A stretch of 64,000 nucleotides of DNA from positions 1-64,000 of the forward strand of contig NZ_JARXWB010000007.1 of the NCBI RefSeq assembly GCF_029892425.1, read 5' to 3'. The position numbers and the translations under genes were made by a program. The notes under the pieces are model-generated. The model saw only the letters and a list, made by a program, of their open reading frames with translations, had not been told where the DNA came from and searched no databases. Below, piece by piece: positions 8,436 through 17,637 of the stretch; positions within the stretch are counted from its first letter, which is position 1; each line of letters begins with the position of its first letter. Source of the stretch: Bradyrhizobium sp. BR13661. GTDB taxonomy: Bacteria; Pseudomonadota; Alphaproteobacteria; Rhizobiales; Xanthobacteraceae.

Positions 8436-8600
8436 TTAACGACCTGCCAGTGGCGCAAAAAGCGCGCCATTGTCCGTCGCGAGTGGTTACTTTTGTCCTA
8501 CGAGAAAGGTGAGGCGGAGTTCGTCACGGCAGGGCAGGCGGCTGCTTCCCGGGACATTTCGCGCGAGAGCGTCACCGAGAGCCGATGGGAGCGGCGTGCC

Positions 8601-9143
8601 TCACACCAAGAGCTCTGTTTTATACTTCGCCGCAAGCGCCTTTGCTCGTTGTATGCGCTCCACCTGCTCGGCCTTGCTGAGGTTCGGCGGTGGCGCGTTA
8701 CGGCTATCGACGGGATCGCCAACCTCCATGAAGAACTCGTCCTGCCCAGCTGGTGTGCACATGCAGAGCATGCGTGCCGGTTTGTCCGAATTGTTCTTGA
8801 AGGCGTGGGGCGCGTTCGCCGGGATGTTTACGGTCGATCCGGCACTCGCCTTATGCACCTTGTCCCGGAAAGTCAGCTCGATCTCGCCGTCCAGGATCGT
8901 GAACATCTCCTCGAAGTCGTGACGATGCGGCGGCGGGCCGCCGCCCGGGGGAATGAGCATGTCGACCAGACAGTAGCGGCCGCTTGTATCCTCTCCGCTC
9001 ACAAGGATCGTGTAGGTCCCGCCCGCCACGGAGACATGACGCAGTTTCGGGTCATCGGGGCTGGCCAAGGTGAGCTTGTTGTTCACATTGTCGGGCGGTA
9101 TCGCCGCGGAGGGTTGATCGCTCGAATTGACCGTGTTGGCCAT
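8601..9143 (-). CDS. Cupin domain protein
   Basis: A 180-residue single-domain cupin. Motif 1 is 'GGGPPPHRHDFEEMFTILDGEIEL' near residues 67-90, with two His and a Glu as metal ligands. Motif 2 is 'VNIPANAPHAFKNNSD' near 105-120, with the last His. The protein has no signal peptide. Such cupins may be small dioxygenases, isomerases or binding proteins, and the substrate cannot be predicted. The C-terminal 35 residues are helical and rich in Ala/Lys/Glu. Confidence 0.8.
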   Translation of the reverse strand: MANTVNSSDQPSAAIPPDNVNNKLTLASPDDPKLRHVSVAGGTYTILVSGEDTSGRYCLVDMLIPPGGGPPPHRHDFEEMFTILDGEIELTFRDKVHKASAGSTVNIPANAPHAFKNNSDKPARMLCMCTPAGQDEFFMEVGDPVDSRNAPPPNLSKAEQVERIQRAKALAAKYKTELLV

Positions 9144-9410
9144 CTGACGGCGCTACCTTTCTGATTTGGCTATGTCCGAAAAGTCATGACCGACTCTTGG
9201 GACACATTCGACGGACGTCGTGGGAGTACGTACTTCAAGGTCGAAACGCCCTACTATCCGGCGCGCCCATTAGGGGCAGCTCAAGCCGGCAGCATTAAGG
9301 CCCTGCGATTGACGTTGCAGCCGGGTCATATCGGTTGACGACGACCAAAAAACTTTCGCGCCCCCTTGGAAATCGAAGCTGATGAGCGCGCAGCATCCCG
9401 TCATGCGCCA

Positions 9411-10040
9411 TCACGGCGCCGGACACGCGGCTCCCGTCTTCGCCCACGCCTCCACCAGCGCGCCGGCCTGGGCCTGCGTGCCCGGCACGGGGGAGCGGCC
9501 GAAGCCGGGCTTCCAGGCCCAGCCGACAAGGGTGTCCTTGCCGATGTGGTCGATCAGGTCTTCGACCTTGCGGCCGCCGTTGCGGGCGGGGTCGCGGATC
9601 TGCTCGCAGATCTCACTGATGCTCTTGCCTTCCCAGGCCATCTCGCGCGGGGCGAGGTGCCATTCGGGATGGCCGGGAATGCGGCCCGGCTCGAAATTGG
9701 CCTTCTGGTGGCAGGTGTGGCAGCGCATCGCCGCGGCGCCGTGGCCGTCGGCGCCGCGAGTCACCAATGGTTGATGCGGGTGCGGCGTGTCGCCCTGGCG
9801 GGGGCTGTCGCCGGCGGGATGGCAGTTGGTGCAGCGCGGATGCGTCAGCACTTTCCCGAGCTCGGTGAAAATCGCGGCCGAGCGTTTTTCGGTGTCGACG
9901 ATGTTGGCGAAACTTTCTGGCGAGGCGAGGCCGTGGCTCATTGTGTCCGAGGCGGCGTAGCCTGCGCAGAGGCTGCTCGTGAGGGCTGCCACCGCGACCA
10001 TCATCTTGAAGCGCGCGTTGATCATCGCTGGCGCATTCAT
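9411..10040 (-). CDS. Exported diheme cytochrome c of the molybdenum hydroxylase operon
   Basis: 209 residues with a signal peptide ([20 protein letters not shown]..., cleavage near 'CAGYAA'). Two CxxCH heme sites are visible: CTNCH in '[11 protein letters not shown]' and CHTCH in '[10 protein letters not shown]'. It overlaps the stop of the 2Fe-2S gene by four bases (ATGA at 10037-10040), so it is the third gene of a coupled operon. It probably takes electrons from the periplasmic molybdenum enzyme and passes them to the respiratory chain. Frames reading far upstream of 10040 are shadows of the 2Fe-2S gene. Confidence 0.8.
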   Translation of the reverse strand: MNAPAMINARFKMMVAVAALTSSLCAGYAASDTMSHGLASPESFANIVDTEKRSAAIFTELGKVLTHPRCTNCHPAGDSPRQGDTPHPHQPLVTRGADGHGAAAMRCHTCHQKANFEPGRIPGHPEWHLAPREMAWEGKSISEICEQIRDPARNGGRKVEDLIDHIGKDTLVGWAWKPGFGRSPVPGTQAQAGALVEAWAKTGAACPAP

Positions 10041-10561
10041 TTGGTGGCGACGAGATAGCGGCTGGAATCGGCGAGGATCACGTCGCGCACCGCCTCGTGG
10101 TATTTGATGTAGCCGGTGCAACGGCAGAGATGCCCGTCGAGCGCATCCGCAATCGTCTGCTCCAGCGCATCGCGAGCGACGGGGGTGCGCGCGAGACGTT
10201 CGAGCAGCACCTGGCCCTCGTTGAGAAAGCCTGATGTGCAATAGCCGCACTGGAACGCGAAGTGATCGATGAAGGCCTGCTGCAGGGCCGAGAGCTGGCC
10301 GCCCTTGGCTTGGCCTTCGACGGTGCGGATCGACTTGCCGTCGAAATTGACGGCGGGCGCGACGCAGGTCGGGCTGGTGTAGCTCGTGCCGTCGGGCTCG
10401 TCGACGATGATGGCGCAGCTCAGGCACTGCGCGGCGCCGCAGCCGAACTTGGTGCCGGTCATGCCGAGCATCTCGCGCAGGAGATCGTTCATCGAGAGAT
10501 CGTCGCGGACGTCCATCGGGCCGTGCTTCTGGCCGTTGATGGTGAGGCTGAGGGTCGTCAC
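10037..10561 (-). CDS. 2Fe-2S subunit of a molybdenum hydroxylase (IorA-like)
   Basis: A 174-residue protein with two [2Fe-2S] sites: a plant-ferredoxin type site 'KFGCGAAQCLSCAI' plus a later Cys near 'SPTCVAP', and the C-terminal four-Cys site 'FQCGYCTSGF...GHLCRCTGY'. This is the small-subunit layout of the xanthine dehydrogenase/isoquinoline 1-oxidoreductase family. It passes electrons from the molybdenum centre of the large subunit. The start is the GTG at 10561, which overlaps the TGA of the large-subunit gene by four bases (GTGA). No signal peptide is seen, so it is presumably exported bound to the Tat-dependent large subunit. Confidence 0.88.
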   Translation of the reverse strand: MTTLSLTINGQKHGPMDVRDDLSMNDLLREMLGMTGTKFGCGAAQCLSCAIIVDEPDGTSYTSPTCVAPAVNFDGKSIRTVEGQAKGGQLSALQQAFIDHFAFQCGYCTSGFLNEGQVLLERLARTPVARDALEQTIADALDGHLCRCTGYIKYHEAVRDVILADSSRYLVATK

Positions 10562-13329
10562 GCGAGCACTCCCTTCAGGAGATTGGCAGTCACCGGCAGC
10601 GCGCGGAAGCGATGGCCGGTGGCGTCGTGGATGGCGTTGATCAGCGCCGGCACGATCGGGATCATCACGACCTCGGCCATGCCCTTGGGCGCTTCGTCTG
10701 CCGTGAGCGGCCTCAGCATCTCGATCTCGAGATCGCGCAAGGGAAGATCCGAGCCGCGCGCGACGAGGTATCGGCCGAGATTCCATTCGCCGTTGCCGGG
10801 GCCGCCTTCGAACGGCGGCAATGTTTCCAAGAGCGCGTAGCCGACGCCCATGGCAAAACCGCCATGGGACTGGCCCATCACCACTTCGGGGACGAGCGCG
10901 GTGCCGCATTCGAACACGCTGTAGGCCTTGGCGATGCGGACCGCGCCGGTTGCGCGTTCGATCTCGACGCGGACGAGCGTGCCGCACATCGAGGTGTAGG
11001 CGGTGCCGATGCGGTTGTTGTCGGTCGGCGGAAACTTGACGCTTGAGCGGTTGATCCGTTCGAACTTGTTGTTGCCGCGGCGGATCGCAAGCGCGTCGAT
11101 CTCGGCGCGATATTGCTCGCCGAACAGGGGGAAGCGCGCACGCGACCAGGCCCAGCGCGAGAAACTATGCGCGACGGCGCCGGTGACGAAACCGCGCGCA
11201 TGCGCGGTTGCGGCGAGGGTGGCGAGCGCCAGCGGTTCGAGGCCGGGCATGGTGAGCTGGCCGTTCTGCCAGCTCGCATTTGCGGATTGTCTGGCGCGCG
11301 CGTCGGTCTTCGGAATGCGCCACAGCTCCAGTGCAGCGGGCCACAGGCCGAAGCGGAAGATGACGCGGGCGGCTTCGGATGACGAGTGCGTGCCGACATG
11401 GGCGCCGATCGAGGCCGAGGTCGCCGAGGAGATCGAAGGCACCCAGCGCGGATTCTTTTCCGCGGCGTCCTGGGTCTTCTGGTCCATGGTGTAGGGATCG
11501 CCCGAGGTGACGAGCCCGAGCACCTCGTAGCTGTCGACGCGGGCGACCGAGACCTCGTCGGCAATAGTGCCGAGATGCCCGGCGACGCGGTTCGCCAGCG
11601 CCGTGCCGATGCCGTTGCCCATCTCGACATGGTCGCAGAAGATCGCGATTCTGCCGTCGGCGCCGAGTTCGACGCGGCCGAGCGAGCAGTCTGCGCCGGA
11701 GCCGTAATCCTTGGTGACGCAGGCCACACCCGTGCCGACCAGGCGGTCGCCCGAGGTTTGCCTGAGGTCGCTGCGCTGCTGCCAGATCGGATGCTTTTCG
11801 AGCTTGTCGAGAATTTCCGGCGTGCGCACCGAGACGATGTAGGGATTGCCGGTCATGGTCCGGCCGTTCTGCTTCAGCGCATTGCGGCGGCGAAACTCGA
11901 TGGGGTCGAGCTTGAGCTCGGAGGCCGCTTCGTCGATCAGCGCTTCGAGCGCGGTCATGGTCTGCAGCGTGCCGTAGCCGCGCATCGAGCCGGCGGTGAC
12001 GCCGCGCGAATGCAGCGCCGTGGTGGTGACGTCGACCTTGGGGATATCGTAGATGCCGATCGCGCCTGTTGCGGCGACCACCGCGACGTTGGCGGAGAAG
12101 TTCTGCAGGCCGCCGCCGTCGAGCACGTGATCGGCGGCGAATGCCTTGATCAGGCCGGTCGAACGATCGATGCCGATGCGCGAGCGCATCTTGATCGGAT
12201 GGCGTTTGATGCCGCCCTGGAATTGCTGGTAGCGGTCATGCGCCAGCCGCACCGGCTTGCCGGGGAAACAGATCGCAGCCAGCGCGACGTAGAGAATGAA
12301 CGGCGTGTGGTCGCGGCCGCCAAAGCCGCCGCCGACATGGGCGAACTGCGCGTTGATATGCGAGGGCTTGTAGGGCGCGTGCGCCTTGGCCAGCAGATGC
12401 GCGAGCGATTCCGCGGCTTCGTAAGGAGATTGCACGCCGAGCACCAGCTCGAGATTGCCCCCTTGGCCGTTGTACCAGGCGAGCCCGCATTCGGGCTCCA
12501 GGAACATCGGGTCGACCGATTGCGTCTCGAACTCGCGGTCGAGCACGAGCAGTGAGGCATTGTCCGCGGCCAATTCAGCGCGGATCTGGTCGCCGAGCTT
12601 TGCGGCCTTGACGTAGTCATCAGGCATGTCCTTCGCGAGCGGCGACCACACCGGAAGTGCTGCGTTCTGCACCTTCTTCGGTGAGACCCAGCCGGCCTGG
12701 ATCGGCGAATAGACATCGGGCTTGTCGGGCGAGGGACCCGCAACGCGGGTGAAGCGGTAGGAGCCGTAATCGGGCGCGATCACGGGCCCGGTCTCTTCAC
12801 CAAATTTTACGAATGTGCCGTCGCGCAGCACCAGGCGGGCCTGGTCGAAGGCGTCGAATTTTTCGTAGATCAGCAGCGCGACCGGCTGGCCCAGATAGAG
12901 CGGCGTCTTGCCGGGCGGGCAGAACAGATCGCCGGCGTAGAACTCCGGGACTTGCGTGCCGATACGGTCGAGATCGCTCGCCGTGACGATGACGGAAGGC
13001 TTGAGCGGGCCTGCGAGGCGGGCGAGGTCCATGCCGGTATAGACATGCGTGGCGTCGTTGGCGCGGACCAGGATCGCGTGCGAGGTGGTCTGCGGCCATC
13101 CCGGCATGTCATTGGCGCGGAAGTCGGAGGCGTAGAGCTTTGCGCCGGTGACTTTGGCGACGCCATCGACGCGGCCTGCGCCCTTGGTCGCGGGATTGAA
13201 ATTGCCGCGTCCCGGCAACGTCTCATGGGTTGCGAAGGGCGCGTTTGCCGCCGAAGCCAGGTGCGACAGGCTGACCGAGATGCCACCCGCCGATATCAAC
13301 TTCACGAACTCGCGTCGCGAAGGCCGCAT
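10558..13329 (-). CDS. Molybdopterin-binding large subunit, xanthine dehydrogenase family (IorB-like)
   Basis: A 923-residue protein that starts with a Tat signal (SRREFVKLISAGG), so it is folded with cofactor before export. Molybdopterin-binding blocks include 'AHVGGGFGGRDHTPFI', 'SMRGYGTLQTMTALEALIDE' and the C-terminal 'GMAEVVMIPIVPALINAIHDATG', where the Glu of GxAE matches the family's catalytic glutamate. The family hydroxylates N-heterocycles or oxidises aldehydes using water as oxygen source. It is the first gene of a three-gene operon with the 2Fe-2S subunit and the diheme cytochrome. ATG 13329 was chosen because the Tat motif begins there. The substrate is unknown. Confidence 0.87.
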   Translation of the reverse strand: MRPSRREFVKLISAGGISVSLSHLASAANAPFATHETLPGRGNFNPATKGAGRVDGVAKVTGAKLYASDFRANDMPGWPQTTSHAILVRANDATHVYTGMDLARLAGPLKPSVIVTASDLDRIGTQVPEFYAGDLFCPPGKTPLYLGQPVALLIYEKFDAFDQARLVLRDGTFVKFGEETGPVIAPDYGSYRFTRVAGPSPDKPDVYSPIQAGWVSPKKVQNAALPVWSPLAKDMPDDYVKAAKLGDQIRAELAADNASLLVLDREFETQSVDPMFLEPECGLAWYNGQGGNLELVLGVQSPYEAAESLAHLLAKAHAPYKPSHINAQFAHVGGGFGGRDHTPFILYVALAAICFPGKPVRLAHDRYQQFQGGIKRHPIKMRSRIGIDRSTGLIKAFAADHVLDGGGLQNFSANVAVVAATGAIGIYDIPKVDVTTTALHSRGVTAGSMRGYGTLQTMTALEALIDEAASELKLDPIEFRRRNALKQNGRTMTGNPYIVSVRTPEILDKLEKHPIWQQRSDLRQTSGDRLVGTGVACVTKDYGSGADCSLGRVELGADGRIAIFCDHVEMGNGIGTALANRVAGHLGTIADEVSVARVDSYEVLGLVTSGDPYTMDQKTQDAAEKNPRWVPSISSATSASIGAHVGTHSSSEAARVIFRFGLWPAALELWRIPKTDARARQSANASWQNGQLTMPGLEPLALATLAATAHARGFVTGAVAHSFSRWAWSRARFPLFGEQYRAEIDALAIRRGNNKFERINRSSVKFPPTDNNRIGTAYTSMCGTLVRVEIERATGAVRIAKAYSVFECGTALVPEVVMGQSHGGFAMGVGYALLETLPPFEGGPGNGEWNLGRYLVARGSDLPLRDLEIEMLRPLTADEAPKGMAEVVMIPIVPALINAIHDATGHRFRALPVTANLLKGVLA

Positions 13330-13467
13330 GATCTCATCCTTGTACAAGGTTCTCTCGGGCACACGATGCTTGCGGCACCACCGCCACAACTACGCACCCA
13401 CGCTGGCGTGAAGCTGTCATGATTCGCCTGTCGGCGAATAGAACAGAGCGGCCGTTTACGAGAGATG

Positions 13468-13497
13468 AAGGCGGCTGCCCCTGAATGCAGCCGCCTT
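13468..13497 (-). terminator. Probable transcription terminator hairpin
   Basis: A perfect 11-bp inverted repeat, AAGGCGGCTGC-(8 nt)-GCAGCCGCCTT. It lies just past the stop of the minus-strand gene at 13512 and upstream of the molybdenum hydroxylase operon, so it probably separates the two transcripts. Confidence 0.6.
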
Positions 13498-13511
13498 GTG
13501 TTTCGATGTTT

Positions 13512-14597
13512 CTATTTGAGGTCGGCGATCGTCGCGGGACCGGGGCCCGGCGTGACCAAGGTCGGCCATTGCTTTGAGCCGAACGGAACCAGCGGCGGCA
13601 GGAACGGCGTCATGCCGCGCTTTCCTGTTTCAGCGATGATCGCGGCGCGCGCGTCGCCTCCCATCAACTCGTAGTCCATCAAATGATAATTGCCGAAGAA
13701 CAAGGCGCCGACCGAGCGATCGGCGATGATCCGCGTCAGCGATTCCAGCATGTCGGCTGGTGTGGTCGTGAAGGAGACCGTCTCGATCAGCAGCAAGCGC
13801 GTGTTGATGGCGTCGGGGCCGAAGAACTGCGCGAGCACGCTGAAGATCACGTTGTTCTGCCGGGCGACATAGATGGTGTTGCTTGCAGCATAGGTCTTCT
13901 CCCAGTCGGGACCGAGCTGCGCCTTCCAGTCGGCCAGCACGCCCATCCAGTGTGTGACCTGGGTCTGCGCCGCCCATGCGACGTTCCTGGCGAGGAACGG
14001 GGCCTGCTGCTTGCCGAATGCCTCGAGCTTGGCGAACGGAATGGCGCCGTTCGCAAGGCACTCGTCCATGAAGGCGATGTTGTTCTTCAGGATGGTGCGG
14101 TTGTTGTCGCGCCAGTCGGCCTGCATCGGCGTTGCGTCGAGGCTGTCGAGCGCCGACTGCATCCGGCTGCGAAACGCCAGCATCGCGCCGCGCCAGGATT
14201 TGTTGTCGGGATTGTCGACATAGGGGCCGACCACCTCGGCCAGCGCCATGGTGCTGTGGCCGACTGATTTGAGCAGCTGATAGACAATCGGCACCTGCGG
14301 CGCATCGAGCGGCGGCTGGCCCGGCCGATAGAGGATCAGCCGTCCGCCGGCGCCGGAGAACAGGCCGAGGATGACGGGGTGCTTGTCCAGGATGTTCTTC
14401 TGGAACACTTTTGCAGCGTCGCCATAGAGGTCGAACATCGTCGTGTTCAGCGCCAGCACGTCCCTGGTGGCGACATCGCCGGGCGCGGCGTTGGCCTTGC
14501 CTGAGATCGGCGCCATGTAGTCGGGCAGGGTCTGGGCCGTCGCGCTGCCGCCGAGCATCAGTGCGGCGGCCATGGCCAGGCCAAATCGGGTTTTCAT
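13512..14597 (-). CDS. Secreted conserved hypothetical protein
   Basis: 361 residues with a clear signal peptide (MKTRFGLAMAAALMLGGSATAQ). The mature protein is helical and rich in Trp and Ala, with blocks such as 'GGRLILYRPGQPPLDAP' and 'FFGNYHLMDYELMGGDAR'. No metal-binding or catalytic motif is recognisable and I cannot place it in a known family. ATG 14597 was chosen because it starts the signal peptide and has GGGAGGA upstream; the longer frame from 14618 does not fit. It is upstream of, but separated by a hairpin from, the molybdenum hydroxylase operon. Confidence 0.65.
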   Translation of the reverse strand: MKTRFGLAMAAALMLGGSATAQTLPDYMAPISGKANAAPGDVATRDVLALNTTMFDLYGDAAKVFQKNILDKHPVILGLFSGAGGRLILYRPGQPPLDAPQVPIVYQLLKSVGHSTMALAEVVGPYVDNPDNKSWRGAMLAFRSRMQSALDSLDATPMQADWRDNNRTILKNNIAFMDECLANGAIPFAKLEAFGKQQAPFLARNVAWAAQTQVTHWMGVLADWKAQLGPDWEKTYAASNTIYVARQNNVIFSVLAQFFGPDAINTRLLLIETVSFTTTPADMLESLTRIIADRSVGALFFGNYHLMDYELMGGDARAAIIAETGKRGMTPFLPPLVPFGSKQWPTLVTPGPGPATIADLK

Positions 14598-14793
14598 TGG
14601 TATTCCTCCCGGAAGCATTCCAAGCGTCAGTTCGGCAGACGTCCGTCAGAATCGCCGCACGGCGCCGTCTGCGCTTCTGGCTGAAAATTGCTAAGGATTT
14701 GTCAGGACGGGCGAAATCCGTACGCCGCCGGGCTTCCCCTGGGGGCCGGCATGGCCTATTACGCTGCAACGCAAAATTCCCCCAAAGACAGTC

Positions 14794-16416
14794 ATGATCC
14801 GCCTCGACAACGTCAGCAAGCAAGCCGGCCACCAGATCCTGTTCATCGAAGCCTCCGCCGCCCTCAACAAGGGCGAGAAAATCGGCCTGGTCGGCCCCAA
14901 CGGCGCCGGAAAAACCACGCTGTTCCGGATGATCGCCGGTGAGGAGTTGCCCGACGAGGGGCAGGTCTCGACCGATCGCGGCATCACCATCGGCTATTTC
15001 AACCAGGACGTCGGCGAGATGTCCGGCCGCAGCGCCGTGGCCGAGGTGATGAATGGCGCAGGTCCCGTCAGCGAAGTCGCGGCCGAGTTGCACGAACTCG
15101 AGGTCGCGATGGCCGACCCCGACAAGGCCGACCAGATGGAGGAGATCATCGCTAGATATGGCGAGGTGCAGCATGCCTTCGAGGAGCTCGACGGCTATGC
15201 GCTCGACGGCCGCGCGCGCGAGGCGCTCTCCGGCCTCGGCTTCAGCCAGGAGATGATGGACGGCGACGTCGGCAAGCTCTCGGGCGGCTGGAAGATGCGC
15301 GTGGCGCTGGCGCGGATTCTATTGATGCGCCCTGACGTGATGCTGCTCGACGAGCCGAGCAACCATCTCGATCTCGAAAGCCTGATCTGGCTGGAGAAGT
15401 TTTTGCACGATTACGAAGGCACGCTGCTGATGACCTCGCATGACCGCGAGTTCATCAACCGCGTGATCTCGAAAGTGGTCGAGATCGATTCCGGCTCGCT
15501 GACGACCTACACCGGCAATTACGAGTTCTACGAGCAGCAGCGTGCGCTGAACGAGAAGCAGCAGCAGGCGCAGTTCGAGCGCCAGCAGGCGATGCTGGCC
15601 AAGGAGATCAAGTTCATCGAACGCTTCAAGGCGCGCGCTTCGCACGCTGCCCAAGTGCAGAGCCGGGTGAAGAAGCTCGACAAGATCGAGCGGGTCGAGC
15701 CGCCGCGCCGCCGCCAGACGGTTGCGTTCGACTTCCTGCCGGCGCCGCGGTCCGGCGAGGACGTCGTGGCGCTGAAGAATGTCTACAAGGGCTACGGCAA
15801 CAAGCGCATCTATGACGGGCTGGATTTCATGATCCGCCGCAAAGAGCGCTGGTGCGTGATGGGCGTCAACGGCGCCGGCAAGTCGACGCTGCTCAAGCTG
15901 GTCGCGGGCGCAAGCGAGCCTGATGAGGGCACGGTGGCCGTGGGCGGCAGCGTCAAGATGGGCTATTTCGCCCAGCACGCGATGGATCTGCTCGACGGCG
16001 AGCGCACCGTGTTCCAGTCGCTGGAGGACCAGTTTCCGACCGCGGGGCAGGGTAGTTTGCGCGCGCTTGCCGGCTGCTTCGGCTTCTCCGGCGACGACGT
16101 CGAGAAGCGCTGCCGCGTGCTGTCAGGCGGCGAGAAGGCGCGCCTCGTGATGGCCAAGATGCTGTTCGATCCGCCGAACTTTTTGGTGCTGGACGAGCCG
16201 ACCAACCATCTCGACCTTGCCACCAAGGAAATGCTGATCAACGCGCTGTCCGATTTCGAGGGCACCATGCTGTTCGTCTCGCATGACCGGCATTTTCTCA
16301 GCGTGCTGTCGAACCGCGTGCTGGAGCTGACGCCTGAGGGCATCCACCAATATGGCGGCGGCTACACGGAATACGTCGCGCGCACGGGCCAGGAAGCGCC
16401 GGGATTGCGGAGCTAG
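14794..16416 (+). CDS. ABC-F family ATPase (YbiT/EttA-like)
   Basis: A 540-residue protein with two ABC ATPase domains and no membrane segment. Domain 1 has Walker A 'GPNGAGKTT' near residue 35, signature 'LSGGWKMR' near 155 and Walker B 'LLDEPSNHLD' near 185. Domain 2 has 'GVNGAGKST' near 352, 'LSGGEKAR' near 448 and 'LVLDEPTNHLD' near 467. Between them lies the charged helical linker rich in Gln and Lys that defines ABC-F proteins. These proteins bind the ribosomal E site and tune translation or relieve stalling. It is a single-gene unit. Confidence 0.9.
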   Translation: MIRLDNVSKQAGHQILFIEASAALNKGEKIGLVGPNGAGKTTLFRMIAGEELPDEGQVSTDRGITIGYFNQDVGEMSGRSAVAEVMNGAGPVSEVAAELHELEVAMADPDKADQMEEIIARYGEVQHAFEELDGYALDGRAREALSGLGFSQEMMDGDVGKLSGGWKMRVALARILLMRPDVMLLDEPSNHLDLESLIWLEKFLHDYEGTLLMTSHDREFINRVISKVVEIDSGSLTTYTGNYEFYEQQRALNEKQQQAQFERQQAMLAKEIKFIERFKARASHAAQVQSRVKKLDKIERVEPPRRRQTVAFDFLPAPRSGEDVVALKNVYKGYGNKRIYDGLDFMIRRKERWCVMGVNGAGKSTLLKLVAGASEPDEGTVAVGGSVKMGYFAQHAMDLLDGERTVFQSLEDQFPTAGQGSLRALAGCFGFSGDDVEKRCRVLSGGEKARLVMAKMLFDPPNFLVLDEPTNHLDLATKEMLINALSDFEGTMLFVSHDRHFLSVLSNRVLELTPEGIHQYGGGYTEYVARTGQEAPGLRS

Positions 16417-16432
16417 TTGCTCCATCAGCGAC

Positions 16433-16454
16433 ATGGGCGCTTCTCAGCGCCCAT
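16433..16454. terminator. Possible terminator hairpin after the ABC-F gene
   Basis: Inverted repeat ATGGGCGC-(6 nt)-GCGCCCAT, 16 nt past the stop of the ABC-F gene. No T-run follows, so termination strength is uncertain. Confidence 0.4.
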
Positions 16455-16552
16455 CCATCGAAGTCTCGATCTCCTACCGCGAGCAACACTAGCGGACAGA
16501 ACCACCCGACCATCCAGCGGACGATCGCCGTGACTTACCTACTTCGTGTTCT

Positions 16553-17212
16553 CTAGAGGACGGCCATACGATTTAGCTTGGCTCCATGTTGATATTTGAG
16601 GATGTCAGTAGGGCCAGCCAGCCTAGTGAGGTTGTCGCCGGACAGGCAGTAAACATCTCCTGTATGATCGCAACGCCATTCGCCTTCTCCTGAAAGGGGG
16701 AGGGGTATCTTCTCTCCAAATGCGCTGACCCAGCCAATATGCCGAGCTGGTGAGCCAACCATAAAAGACCAATCCTTCGTGCTCTTAGTCAAGGTAGAGC
16801 CAGCGGCAAGGAATGTGCCCATGCCGACCGTGATATCCGGAACGACGGTTGAATTGGCACCAAAAGTTGTTCCAGTCTTCACCAGCGTCTTCTTGAAGAC
16901 CGCATGGCGGTTCACGGCAGCTCGCGGAAACGCGATATGCGTGAACACCATGTAAGGAGCGCAGAACACGAAGTCCTGAAGCTCAACGTGGCCGAAGATG
17001 GAAACGGAATTGCCTAAGCGGCATGCGTTTCCAACGATCGCGTCAGGCGCGACGTAGGTGTTCTGTCCTAGGCTGCAGTTCTCGCCAACGACAGCTCCAT
17101 TGTCCACGTGAGAGAAAAGCCAAACCTTGGTGAAGGCTCCGACTACCGCCCGTGGTTCAACTACCGCAGTCGGATGAACAAACAAGTCGCCGCCTTCAAA
17201 CTGCAAATCCAT
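16553..17212 (-). CDS. Left-handed beta-helix sugar N-acetyltransferase (WbpD/WlbB-like)
   Basis: A 219-residue protein built of hexapeptide repeats, for example 'VGENCSLGQNTYVAPDAIVGNACRLG', with the 'FTHIAFPRAAVNRHAVFKKTLVKTGTTFGANSTVVPDITVG' layout typical of UDP-2-acetamido-3-amino-dideoxy-glucuronate N-acetyltransferases. These acetylate a nucleotide sugar for O-antigen or capsule. A C-terminal extension of about 40 residues ('VYCLSGDNLTRLAG...') looks like the small mini-domain seen in some homologues. ATG 17212 has AGGAGAGG five bases upstream. No partner sugar genes are nearby, and AT-rich codons look more frequent than in the neighbours, which suggests acquired DNA. Confidence 0.75.
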   Translation of the reverse strand: MDLQFEGGDLFVHPTAVVEPRAVVGAFTKVWLFSHVDNGAVVGENCSLGQNTYVAPDAIVGNACRLGNSVSIFGHVELQDFVFCAPYMVFTHIAFPRAAVNRHAVFKKTLVKTGTTFGANSTVVPDITVGMGTFLAAGSTLTKSTKDWSFMVGSPARHIGWVSAFGEKIPLPLSGEGEWRCDHTGDVYCLSGDNLTRLAGPTDILKYQHGAKLNRMAVL

Positions 17213-17637
17213 TAGCACCTCTCCTCAAGAAAGTAAGGCTAGCACCACCGCTTGCGAGTGCCAAGAGAATGACCACCGTCCGAACCCGTTTCGGCTGGGG
17301 CGAAAACGCCCGCGCATGGCGGTTTGAGCCAACCGGCAATGTCACCCAGACAAACGTACAAAGGGCCATTTAGCAGGTTCAGGCGCATGTTGATACCGCA
17401 GACATTACTCTCCTCGCGCGTATCGCCTGGAATGACACGTCGAGTATCTGGCGCGGCCGCCGACGCGCGTATGAGGCTTGAGCGACGCGTCTGCATCGCT
17501 GCGCGATCTCCGTCGCAAGAGTCCGATCAAACTCACTGCTGCGTGCGTGCAGGGAACCCGGAAATGCGGGCCCGTGCTCTCGCGCCTTGAACGCTGCGAA
17601 CTCGTTCGTTACGCTTGAGAAAAATCGGGAGGGGCGC
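17213..17637. other. Intergenic stretch without a supported gene
   Basis: About 425 bases between the acetyltransferase and MBL genes. Short frames on both strands lack credible starts. It looks like non-coding or decayed DNA at the edge of the atypical segment. Confidence 0.35.

Noticed and set aside
7953..9164. A 403-codon plus-strand frame across the acyltransferase and cupin genes.
   Set aside because: Arg/Glu-rich shadow of two real minus-strand genes, with no domain or ribosome binding site.
9186..9338. A 50-codon frame starting ATGACCGACTCTTGG between the cupin and cytochrome genes.
   Set aside because: No ribosome binding site, mixed third-position bases, and no recognisable features.
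11386..12555. A 389-codon plus-strand frame inside the molybdenum hydroxylase large subunit.
   Set aside because: It is antisense to a clear, complete domain and has the Ala/Arg/Asp-rich look typical of such shadows.
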